Source of the DNA: Flavobacterium sp. Root420 | Lineage (GTDB): Bacteria; Bacteroidota; Bacteroidia; Flavobacteriales; Flavobacteriaceae | DNA length: 64,000 bases | Assembly (NCBI RefSeq): GCF_001427905.1 | Contig: NZ_LMEF01000023.1 | Location: 474,687 to 538,686, forward strand | Direction of reading: 5' to 3' | Shown: in pieces, positions 1-7,179 of the stretch | How the letters are laid out: each line of letters opens with the position of its first letter | Numbering within the stretch: position 1 is the first letter of the stretch | Notes under the pieces: generated by a model | Told to the model about the DNA's origin: nothing | Seen by the model: the letters and a program-made list of their open reading frames with translations, nothing else | Databases searched by the model: none | Position numbers and translations under genes: made by a program

Positions 1-284
1 AATTCTTTGAGCATAACGAACTTTACTGCCTGACAGAATAGTTGTGCTCTATTTCTAAAACAAAGGTACAATGACCAAATCATGAAGTTTTTTCTAATTA
101 GCTCAAAGATTTTGACTAATTAGTCCTTTTATAGAATTGGAAATTATGCAATGTGGAAGTTTCTCAATTAAATAAGATTTGTTATAAAAACTTTTTTAGT
201 GAGAAATTGAGAATAAGATGGGACTTTAATTCAAATAATTGAATACTGAAATTTTATCGAAGTTGATTTATGCTTCAGCAATCA

Positions 285-1145
285 CTAACGAGAGATACTT
301 GGTGCCTGCCCGTGAAATTCTTTGTAAATTCTTGAAAAGTGAGAGACGTTTTCAAATCCTAGGGAATAACAGATGTCTGAAACCGACAAAGCAGTAGTTT
401 CCAGCATATTTTTTGCCTTTTCCAATCTCTTTTCTCTGATCCAGGTTGCTGGTGCAACATTGTATATATTTTGAAAATCTCTTTTAAAACTTGACAGACT
501 TCTTCCGGAAAGATAAGCCAGTTCAGCAACAGAGACTGGTGAAGCATAATGCTGTTCCACTACATTACGGATATCAGTTCTTACAGGCTCGTGCAACTGG
601 AGAATTTGTAAAAACATATTTCGGTTGCATTCTGCAACATCATAAAGTAATTCCATAATCTTCAGGCGAAGCTGTCCGGGATGAACTACAGAGTGATCAA
701 AAAAGTAAGGCTTTAGAGAATGGGCAAATGCAACCAAACATTCATTCATTGGGTAAACTCCTGTCTTAATTTCTCCTTCAGGTTTTGAGAACTTAATTTC
801 TGAAGTTGATAAAAAAGATTTTAGAACATCATCTTTGATACTGAACATGAAACTATCGTAAATATTATCATTTTCACTATTTCCGAATTTGTGATACTTT
901 ACAGCAGTTGCTTTTTTTAGCAAAATCATATCATTCTTTCCAAGCTTATATTCCTGCTTTCCATAAGTAAGATCAACGGACCCTTCCAGTACAATAAGGA
1001 GCAAATGCTGTTCTAGGTACATGATTCCTTTAACTTCTGTACTGTGTATACACTGCTCAATTACTGAACAACCATCTAACATCAAAAAGTTTTGCGGCGC
1101 ATCGCACCCAATTAAAGAAGTTGGAACTTTAATCATTTTTTTCAT
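285..1145 (-). CDS. AraC family transcriptional regulator
   Basis: A DNA-binding regulator of about 286 residues. The C-terminal ~100 residues are a two-helix-turn-helix AraC domain, with the typical ending VSDICYSLGFENVSHFSRIYKEF. The N-terminal part looks like a cupin-type sensing domain of the ExsA/YtfE-neighbour type. The frame is open back to a TTG at 1160, but ATG at 1145 (MKKMIKV) is the better start. A TATCTTTG -7-like box (minus strand, 1233-1240) lies upstream. It stands alone with no obvious partner gene. The ligand is unknown. Confidence 0.9.
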   Translation of the reverse strand: MKKMIKVPTSLIGCDAPQNFLMLDGCSVIEQCIHSTEVKGIMYLEQHLLLIVLEGSVDLTYGKQEYKLGKNDMILLKKATAVKYHKFGNSENDNIYDSFMFSIKDDVLKSFLSTSEIKFSKPEGEIKTGVYPMNECLVAFAHSLKPYFFDHSVVHPGQLRLKIMELLYDVAECNRNMFLQILQLHEPVRTDIRNVVEQHYASPVSVAELAYLSGRSLSSFKRDFQNIYNVAPATWIREKRLEKAKNMLETTALSVSDICYSLGFENVSHFSRIYKEFHGQAPSISR

Positions 1146-1232
1146 ACCACAACTGTTCAAGCTCTAAAGCGGTTATAATTTTGTTCTAGAAAATCTTTTG
1201 AAATTTATCCTAAAATAGCATAGACTCAACTG

Positions 1233-1240
1233 CAAAGATA
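1233..1240 (-). promoter_or_regulatory. -7 promoter box TATCTTTG of the AraC gene
   Basis: It matches the Bacteroidota -7 consensus TAnnTTTG and lies about 90 bases before the ATG at 1145. No convincing -33 TTG is seen at the usual spacing, so this is tentative. Confidence 0.4.
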
Positions 1241-1364
1241 CAAGCATTGTAAAAAATATATTTTTCTATTTAGTCCAAATATTCTGCCCTTTTAGTCCCA
1301 AAGACAATTGATGTTTAAAATATTAGGCAAAAATAAAATAAGTTAACCCTCAGAAAAAAGATAC

Positions 1365-1487
1365 CAATCCCCAACAGTACATCCAAACCAAAATACTGAA
1401 GACATATAAAGACAGTCTCTACTTCCAGTAAGCCAACCTCTTTAAATCCTCCATAAAATTTATAGAAATTTGTCCTGTCGAGGTCAC
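1365..1487 (+). repeat. Dispersed ~125-bp repeat, full copy B
   Basis: It starts with CAATCCCCAACAGTACATCC and ends with CCTGTCGAGGTCACC, and is followed within a few bases by a perfect hairpin-terminator. It aligns nearly end to end with the copy at 23893-24017. Shorter pieces occur at 3793-3840, 6381-6389, 21586-21636 and 28265-28306. Neither strand keeps a consistent reading frame across copies, so it is probably not coding. It fills most of the gap between the AraC gene and the 620-residue gene. Confidence 0.7.
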
Positions 1488-1494
1488 CACAGCC

Positions 1495-1528
1495 AAAAGG
1501 CGCCAATTGTCTTCAATTGGCGCCTTTT
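1495..1528 (+). terminator. Intrinsic terminator after repeat copy B
   Basis: A perfect 15-bp stem (AAAAGGCGCCAATTG with its complement), a TCTT loop and a run of seven T. It is positioned to end a transcript of the repeat on the + strand. Confidence 0.85.
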
Positions 1529-1589
1529 TTTATTTAAAAAATCATTAATCAATATATTAGGGATCAGGTGCAAAAGTTGGGGATTAGGC

Positions 1590-1633
1590 AAAAAAAGTCC
1601 CAATCTCGAAATTTCCGGATTGGGACTTTTTTT
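1590..1633 (-). terminator. Terminator downstream of the 620-residue gene
   Basis: The stem AAAAAAAGTCCCAATC pairs with GATTGGGACTTTTTTT, with a 12-base loop. It lies 28 bases past the stop codon of the minus-strand gene ending at 1662. The stem is symmetrical, so it could work both ways. Confidence 0.85.
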
Positions 1634-1661
1634 GGTAATAATTCCGTTAAGGCATCTTTAA

Positions 1662-3524
1662 CTAATCAACTTTACAGAACGAAACTAAATCTTCATAAGT
1701 TCCTACGCCGCCTTCACCATTTGTAAGATTTGCTGTTGCTGTTGCTTTGATTGTATAAGCACAAGGCAATAAATCATTGACAGTCTGTGTTGGAGGCGTA
1801 AACACCAATTCTGTTGTCCCAAAAGTTTCCGGAGCTGCCATAAGAGCAATAGGATTAAAATCAAAACTTTGACCTGGTTTGTGAGGACCTATAATAGAAA
1901 GGCCAACGCTACCCAGATTTTCATTTCGAGCGCCATATTTTATATGCAACGCCGTTGTTATTTTACTGCATCCGCTCATGCCTGATATTATTTCCTGTAT
2001 ATCCAGAGATAATGCTATACGCTGGCCATTGACAGTTGCTGGAGCCCAACTTCCGTGTTTGTTTACATTGTTATAAATAACATTGTATATACTAATGGCT
2101 TTAGAAGTACCGGCTACAAGTTCTGTCGCACTGTTATTGCCTTCTCTTTGTCTCATGCGAATCGCAAAATAACGATTCAGAGTATGAGGACGTGCAGCAG
2201 AAACTGTTGAATTCCCAATACCTGACGTTGGCATTGCCATATCAATATTTGTTACACCGGTAAGTGTTTCGGTGTCCAAATATAATATTTGGGCATCTGT
2301 ATGCGGTGCAAAATTGGATTCCTGAGGTACTTCAATCCAATTACCGTTAAAAGTAACTGTTTTTTCTGTTCCTGTACCATTAATATAGTATGGCTCCTGA
2401 TCAAACGGATTTGCCGGATCTCCTGAAGGAGTCCACAAGTATCCAATATTTGTTTTAGCAATCATATTAGGTACAACCGGATGCCAACCTGCCGGATTAA
2501 GCGCTGTTGCAGGAGTTGCTACCTCCTGATATTCAAATAGATATTGCATCGGGTTTCCATTAATTTTTTTGCTGATAGAACCCACCATATTAACGGATGA
2601 AAAGAATGCAAATCCACTGGCTTTACCATCTGTGATTCCTGCCTGGATAGGAATATGCTGTATCAGTCCAAAATGGGTAAAGGAAGGCGGGATCGGAGGA
2701 TCAACAGGTATAAGTTTATCAGAACATAATTTCACGCATAAGCAATATCCCACATTGTTTCTTCGATTAGCCGCAGTTTCCAAGGCAAATCTCTGCCCGT
2801 TATATTCGAGTTGAAAATACACATCCGGACCGCTGGCAAAAGGAAATGTAATATCTGTCTCAATATTGAAAGCTGGTGAAAGAAACGTTTTTTTGAATTT
2901 GAGAGAATCGTAATAAATGATAAAATGCCCATTATTATCGGTTAATCCCCTACCAAGCTCATCATCCGTAACAAAATCGGCATCCATGGCAATCACGTTA
3001 ATTCCAATTAATGGCTTACCGGTTTTGCAGTCTACTAATTTTCCGCAGATAGTCCACACATCAAAATACCGTCCTTTAATTTCGCACCACCATCTGTTCG
3101 GAATCGTATAAGAATATTGTCCGATTCTGGTATCTGCTGTAGCCTGGCCTTCAGCATCCCATTTCGGATAAAATGTAGTAACGTGGAATTGTCTTATTGG
3201 AAATTTTTTCGGTGGCAGGGCCCCTTTAGGCACTGTACCACATTCAAAATCAAATTCTAAGGCTGAATCAGCATAATCTCTTTTTAATTCAATCAGGAAT
3301 TCACCCGAATCCTCAGTCATACCCTCACCTACTAATCTGCCTTCTTTCTCCTTAACTTCCTGTGGAGTTAATAATCTAAATGTTTCTTTTTCGGAAGCAG
3401 CTAGCGCACCTTCAACATTTGTTCTCTTTTCAGGCAGGTACAAACGTACTTTAACCTGACTGACATTTTCTTCACAGTCTTCGCATAAACGTCCTAAAAG
3501 TCTTCCTTTAATAAAATTTCTCAT
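1662..3524 (-). CDS. Large protein with carboxypeptidase-regulatory/transthyretin-like segments, function unknown
   Basis: A 620-residue protein that starts MRNFIKGRLLGRLCEDCEEN, with no signal peptide or lipobox. Two segments look like transthyretin or carboxypeptidase-regulatory beta-sandwiches: roughly residues 8-115 (GRLLGRLCEDCEENVSQVKV...DDSGEFLIEL-like) and 155-230 (ICGKLVDCKTGKPLIGINV...DNNGHFIIYYD). The C-terminal 330 residues are rich in Thr, Asn and Pro and look beta-structured. I do not recognise a named family. It is followed by its own terminator and faces a short Cys-containing peptide gene (3943-4131) on the other strand. Such sandwiches usually mediate adhesion or assembly, but a protein without an export signal is odd here. 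Confidence 0.75.
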   Translation of the reverse strand: MRNFIKGRLLGRLCEDCEENVSQVKVRLYLPEKRTNVEGALAASEKETFRLLTPQEVKEKEGRLVGEGMTEDSGEFLIELKRDYADSALEFDFECGTVPKGALPPKKFPIRQFHVTTFYPKWDAEGQATADTRIGQYSYTIPNRWWCEIKGRYFDVWTICGKLVDCKTGKPLIGINVIAMDADFVTDDELGRGLTDNNGHFIIYYDSLKFKKTFLSPAFNIETDITFPFASGPDVYFQLEYNGQRFALETAANRRNNVGYCLCVKLCSDKLIPVDPPIPPSFTHFGLIQHIPIQAGITDGKASGFAFFSSVNMVGSISKKINGNPMQYLFEYQEVATPATALNPAGWHPVVPNMIAKTNIGYLWTPSGDPANPFDQEPYYINGTGTEKTVTFNGNWIEVPQESNFAPHTDAQILYLDTETLTGVTNIDMAMPTSGIGNSTVSAARPHTLNRYFAIRMRQREGNNSATELVAGTSKAISIYNVIYNNVNKHGSWAPATVNGQRIALSLDIQEIISGMSGCSKITTALHIKYGARNENLGSVGLSIIGPHKPGQSFDFNPIALMAAPETFGTTELVFTPPTQTVNDLLPCAYTIKATATANLTNGEGGVGTYEDLVSFCKVD

Positions 3525-3534
3525 AATAATTAAC

Positions 3535-3765
3535 TTGTTGTTTACCTACTCTATTCCCTTTTCGGCATACGGTTTAATATTAAAATTACGAGACAAACTT
3601 ATCAACTATTCAACTGAAAAACAGCAGGATATACACCCAATTCCAAAGGGTAAATTTCCCCTTTTTAGACATCACAATCATAACAAGGAATTCTATGATT
3701 TACAAAATACATTATCTCCTAATTGGGAAAAATGGAAAGAAAAATTAGAACACGCTCTTTCATAA
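3535..3765 (+). other. Possible small ORF or gene remnant, weak
   Basis: An open frame of 76 codons overlapping the 5' region of the divergent gene. The second half (NTLSPNWEKWKEKLEHALS) has protein-like composition and no homologue I recognise. No good ribosome binding site is visible. It may be the tail of a lost gene. Listed only because the stretch is otherwise unexplained. Confidence 0.2.
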
Positions 3766-3792
3766 TTTTAGCTTAGGAATATGCAGTAAACG

Positions 3793-3840
3793 TTCCAAAT
3801 CTTCCATAAAAAAGTTTGACATTTGTTCCGTCGAGGTCAC
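3793..3840 (+). repeat. Dispersed repeat, 3' fragment C
   Basis: It matches the 3' half of the 125-bp repeat (CCAAATCTTCCATAAA... to GTCGAGGTCAC), but here no hairpin follows and the 5' half is missing. On the minus strand it reads VTSTEQMSNFFMEDLERLL, comparable with VTSTGQIS..FM.DL in the other copies. Confidence 0.55.
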
Positions 3841-3942
3841 TGCTATTTACAATATACTAATGGGAATTACATAACTACCAACCCTTTAAGTATAACAAAT
3901 AGACTTAAGTTGATACTATCTTTACGAAAAATAAAACCTGCC

Positions 3943-4131
3943 ATGGAAAACTTAAATATTCAAACTCAGAAAATTCAAAAATGTCCGTATCAGGTTATGG
4001 CTTACGGTGACAATAATTGTGATGTGGCCTACCGCACTCCATATAAAGGAGACTGGGGTCATTGGGATGAACCTACTGAAGATTTACTGCCTAATATAAA
4101 CACAGAGGATACTGAAATGGTTCTGAATTAA
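3943..4131 (+). CDS. Small 62-residue peptide with two Cys, possible peptide-product precursor
   Basis: The frame is open from 3823, but the natural start is ATG 3943 (MENLNIQTQKIQKCPYQV). The peptide has a polar N-terminal part, a Cys/Tyr/Trp-rich middle (AYGDNNCDVAYRTPYKGDWG) and an acidic tail. It has no signal peptide. A hairpin terminator follows at 4170-4210, which supports a real transcript. I see no modifying enzyme next door, so the idea of a RiPP precursor rests only on size and composition. Confidence 0.5.
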   Translation: MENLNIQTQKIQKCPYQVMAYGDNNCDVAYRTPYKGDWGHWDEPTEDLLPNINTEDTEMVLN

Positions 4132-4169
4132 ACTTCGTGAAATTCAGAACTTCCTGTTCACTTATAAAA

Positions 4170-4210
4170 AATAAAAAAGCCTATTTTATAATAAAATAAG
4201 CTTTTTTATT
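4170..4210 (+). terminator. Terminator after the 62-residue peptide gene
   Basis: AT-rich hairpin ATAAAAAAGC...GCTTTTTTAT about 40 bases after the stop codon. It also suits the end of the convergent gene at 4292. Confidence 0.7.
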
Positions 4211-4291
4211 GTCTTGTTTTTGATGACAGATTTCAAAGATTGCAATTCTGACAACTATACTTTATGCGTACTTCGTGCACTTGCTTTATAA

Positions 4292-4891
4292 TTAATAATA
4301 AACATAAAGCATAATTTTTGAATTAGAACTGTCGATAATTTTCTCCAGCCTTTTAAAAAACATTTCGTTTACCATTGGGCAGCCGTGACTATTGCTGATA
4401 TAATAATCCTGCTCCTCGTAGGGTACAGCCGAATACTGGTGCAGCACAACAGCTCTTTTTAAGGCATTGCTGTTGGAATCATCCAGTCCGTTAAGCCTGT
4501 AGGCTTTTCCGAAAATACCAGTATAGGATTTCTCGACCGAGTATCGGCCAAGGGAAGTGCAATTTGAATTGGGAGTATTGCTGAATTTCAATTCTCCTCT
4601 TATTCCGGTTTCCGATCCGCTTCCATGGGCTACAAGACCCTGATCAAGTATCTTGTTATTTTGAAGGTCGTAGACAAAAAAACGGTTCTTGCCCGATTTA
4701 ATTTTCATGTCAACCAAAAAGGCAATCTTAGTATTATAACGACCATTATTGCCTAGTACCGATTTGATCTCGCTAACGTGATCAGCAAGCCTTAAAAACT
4801 CGAGCTCCGATAATGCTTCTTTTTTATCAGTTGCATTGTAGGTGGTAAAGGAACTCAAAGAAACAAACAATACCATAAAAAATATTTTCAT
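4292..4891 (-). CDS. Murein L,D-transpeptidase catalytic-domain family protein (YkuD_2-like)
   Basis: About 199 residues with an N-terminal signal peptide (MKIFFMVLFVSLSSFTTYNA). The catalytic-type motif SHGCPMV is near residue 170, preceded by VVLHQYSAVPYEE. These features match the YkuD_2 family found in Bacteroidota, expected to act on peptidoglycan in the periplasm, with Cys as nucleophile and His in HGC. The track-style start is a GTG at 4897; ATG 4891 is preferred because it gives a clean signal peptide. A TAATTTTG box lies upstream at 4967-4974 (minus). Confidence 0.85.
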   Translation of the reverse strand: MKIFFMVLFVSLSSFTTYNATDKKEALSELEFLRLADHVSEIKSVLGNNGRYNTKIAFLVDMKIKSGKNRFFVYDLQNNKILDQGLVAHGSGSETGIRGELKFSNTPNSNCTSLGRYSVEKSYTGIFGKAYRLNGLDDSNSNALKRAVVLHQYSAVPYEEQDYYISNSHGCPMVNEMFFKRLEKIIDSSNSKIMLYVYY

Positions 4892-5227
4892 ACGCACTAT
4901 AAAATTGGGTTAAGTAAATTGAGATTTGGGAAACTGTAAAACTTAAACTTTCATTTTTTGATGTTGCAAAATTATGCATATATTTTATATAATTCCCATG
5001 TTGCCCTTGTTAAATATTTTATAAATAACTGATTTACTGATAAATATACTTTCTAATACAAAAGCTTTTTTTAAGCTTTTCTTCTCACAATCTATCCGTT
5101 TCCTGATTTTCTCATCCCCCCTTCTCTAATTAGTTCTACTGCATCGTGGGTTTGCTAAGTTATCTCCTGAAGTCTTATCAGGATGGGTTAAGATAATTAT
5201 TTGATCTAATCGACTATATCTATTAGT
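4892..5227. other. Intergenic stretch with a short duplicated segment
   Basis: Besides a candidate -7 box (4967-4974) it holds, around 5113-5145, a segment (CTAATTAGTTCTACTGCATCG) that is repeated almost exactly at about 6481-6501. On the minus strand both read DAVELIRE, like the stub of a coding sequence. No gene is seen. Confidence 0.5.
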
Positions 5228-5773
5228 TTATTCTTTCAGACTTTCAAACATCTTATTTATTCTCCTTTTTCTTATAGCCCAAACTCGGTGCAATACGTAA
5301 ATTTGAACAGGAATAACAAGAGAAATAAAACTTAAGGAAACCAATTTTTCATTGGTTAACGATATAGTTGAGATAAAATAGCCCAAAAGCATTACAATTG
5401 CAAATACTCGTGTAGCAATAGAAATAACAGCATAGTTTTTAATTTTGATTAAGTAATTTTTTAATGATTCCAGAATAGTTTCTCCATTTATGGGATTGCC
5501 TACGATTTGAAATCCCAATACATTATGTACCAGTATAAAAATAACTGAAACGACAAGCAGGAAGTTCCAAAGAGAGGATTTTAAGTGTCCGTCAAAAATA
5601 TTATAATATACCGCCAGGAAAATAGCCCAAAGAATCGTTTCTATTAGCAGTTGTATTTTTATGCCTTTTAATACCGGATTATTGTTTTCTAAAATTATTT
5701 TTTGAATGTCTGTTTTACTCAATGCTGCTTTTCCTGCATTTTGATACTCTGATTTTAAGTTTTCTAATTCCAT
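5228..5773 (-). CDS. Four-helix membrane protein paired with an ECF sigma factor
   Basis: A 181-residue protein with a soluble N-terminus (~45 residues) and four hydrophobic segments (about 45-62, 70-88, 112-135, 143-162), ending in a basic tail. It begins 2 bases after the sigma-factor stop codon, so the two are co-transcribed. That arrangement suggests an anti-sigma or accessory membrane partner, but it shows no classical zinc anti-sigma motif, so this role is inferred from position only. Confidence 0.8.
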   Translation of the reverse strand: MELENLKSEYQNAGKAALSKTDIQKIILENNNPVLKGIKIQLLIETILWAIFLAVYYNIFDGHLKSSLWNFLLVVSVIFILVHNVLGFQIVGNPINGETILESLKNYLIKIKNYAVISIATRVFAIVMLLGYFISTISLTNEKLVSLSFISLVIPVQIYVLHRVWAIRKRRINKMFESLKE

Positions 5774-5775
5774 AA

Positions 5776-6246
5776 TTATGTATTTAAAATTACCTTTAAT
5801 TTTTTCTTAATTCTGTTCAAGCGAACTCCTATGTTGTTTTCTGAAATCCCAATGATTTCTGCAATTTCTACATAACTGAAATCGTCCAGATAAAGTCCGA
5901 TAAGTGCCCGTTCATCATCACTCAGTTGGCGAATCGCCGAAAACAGGAGTTCCTCTCGCCAGTGTTCTGCGATTTCCGGGACGATATTTTTATCCGGAAC
6001 AGTATCAGAATACAATAATTTGACTTTGTTTTTTCTAAATGATGCCATGGCAGTGTTTAATCCTATACGATACATCCATGTTGATATTTTAGACTTTCCC
6101 TGAAATTTGGGATAGGATTTCCAAAGTTGATAGATTATCTCCTGAAAAAGATCTTCCTGATCTTCGGGCGTGTCCCTATACATTCGGCAAATCTTATGAA
6201 TCAATGCCTGATGCGGAAATATTACATCTGTAAATTGATCTTTCAT
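5776..6246 (-). CDS. ECF-type RNA polymerase sigma-70 factor
   Basis: A 156-residue protein. Region 2 is at about residues 10-75, with the DLFQEIIYQLWKSYPKFQGKS block followed by STWMYRIGLNTAM. Region 4 is at about 100-155, with the helix-turn-helix FSYVEIAEIIGISENNIGVRLNRIK. It directs RNA polymerase to a small regulon and is probably controlled by the membrane protein encoded just downstream. The start ATG at 6246 is unambiguous. Confidence 0.93.
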   Translation of the reverse strand: MKDQFTDVIFPHQALIHKICRMYRDTPEDQEDLFQEIIYQLWKSYPKFQGKSKISTWMYRIGLNTAMASFRKNKVKLLYSDTVPDKNIVPEIAEHWREELLFSAIRQLSDDERALIGLYLDDFSYVEIAEIIGISENNIGVRLNRIKKKLKVILNT

Positions 6247-6380
6247 AATTGATTGTTTACTTTCTTCATAATTTCTATTTTATGCATTGGTTGATAAAAA
6301 CTTGAAAAACTTACAGTTGCGGTATTTTTTTTCTAAATTACTATTTTAAAACAAACAATAATACATCCTTTATTCAGGTT

Positions 6381-6420
6381 AGAGGTCACAAAATTAAATG
6401 CCCTTTCATAACGAAGGGAT
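6381..6420 (+). repeat. Dispersed repeat, 3' stub with hairpin (copy F)
   Basis: AGAGGTCACAAAATTAAAT followed by the hairpin CCCTTTCATAACGAAGGG. It matches the end of copy A at 24010-24050 (AGAGGTCACAAAACTAAAAT then CCCATTCCTAACGAAATGGG), including the loop TAACGA. The 5' part of the element is gone. Confidence 0.55.
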
Positions 6421-6511
6421 ATTTTATTCCGTTACAGAATCAATCTGAGGCGTTTTTTTATCTTCTCAACGCCCCTCTCTCTGATCAGTTCTACTGCATC
6501 GAACATTTTGA

Positions 6512-6922
6512 TTAAATGAATATAGGTTAGATTATGGAACAGAAAACGTAAAACGTTTCAGAGAAATGCTTAACATAAAACAGGAAGCATTAGCTTTTGA
6601 TCTGGGAGAAGACTGGAACCAAAAGAAAATTTCTATGCTGGAGCAGAAAGATGTAATTGAAGACAGCCTGCTGAAACAAATTTCAGCAGTATTAAAAATT
6701 CCTGTTGAAGCTTTTCAGAATTTTGATGAGGAACAAGCGGTGAATATTATTTCGAATACATTTGACAATTGTCAGCAACCTGCATCTGTATTTTACAATT
6801 CTACCATTAATCAAATTGATCAATTGATTAAACTACATGAAGAGAAAATTGCTTTATATGAGCGTATGTTGAAGGAGAAAGATGAAATGATGGCGAGGCT
6901 TGGGAAATTAATCAATAAATAA
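6512..6922 (+). pseudogene. XRE-family helix-turn-helix regulator with a damaged start
   Basis: The first in-frame ATG is 6566, giving 118 residues (MLNIKQEALAFDLGEDW...). The same frame is open upstream from 6512 and encodes YGTENVKRFREM, which is the usual first helix of this XRE family. That upstream stretch has no in-frame start, only an out-of-frame ATG at 6517, as if one base were lost or gained. Starting at 6566 would remove helix 1 of the DNA-binding domain. The C-terminal part (about residues 60-118) is a helical tail ending KDEMMARLGKLINK. It may be a frameshifted regulator or one that uses an unusual start. Confidence 0.65.
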
Positions 6923-6948
6923 TTATTTATAAAGATATATTATTCTAT

Positions 6949-6975
6949 AAAGAGACTTTCGAGTCTCTTTTTTGT
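6949..6975 (+). terminator. UUCG-loop terminator after the XRE gene
   Basis: Perfect 9-bp stem AAAGAGACT/AGTCTCTTT with a TTCG loop and a T run, 27 bases past the stop codon. Confidence 0.9.
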
Positions 6976-7019
6976 TTTAGACCATTATTTACGGGTGCGA
7001 AGTCAGGAGACATTCACAC

Positions 7020-7050
7020 AGATTTTCATAAGAACTCTTCGGAGAGCGGA
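7020..7050 (+). repeat. Partial copy of the GAGAACACTTCGGAGAGC repeat
   Basis: GATTTTCATAAGAACTCTTCGGAGAGCGG resembles the 3' half of the repeat at 14052-14104. It lies just past the end of the large defence-type gene, a spot where these elements recur. Confidence 0.4.
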
Positions 7051-7179
7051 TTTAGTTTTTTAGATTATAATAATTAGTTTTTACAATTGTTTGCGAAAAC
7101 ACAAAAAAAAAATCAATCCTTATTAGTGACCTGAAAAATAAGGCCATCTTTAATTAACTGGAGTTTTAAATTATATTTT

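Noticed and set aside
1315-1506. 63-codon frame on the minus strand
   Set aside because: It runs through the dispersed repeat and its terminator stem; the frame is not kept in other copies.
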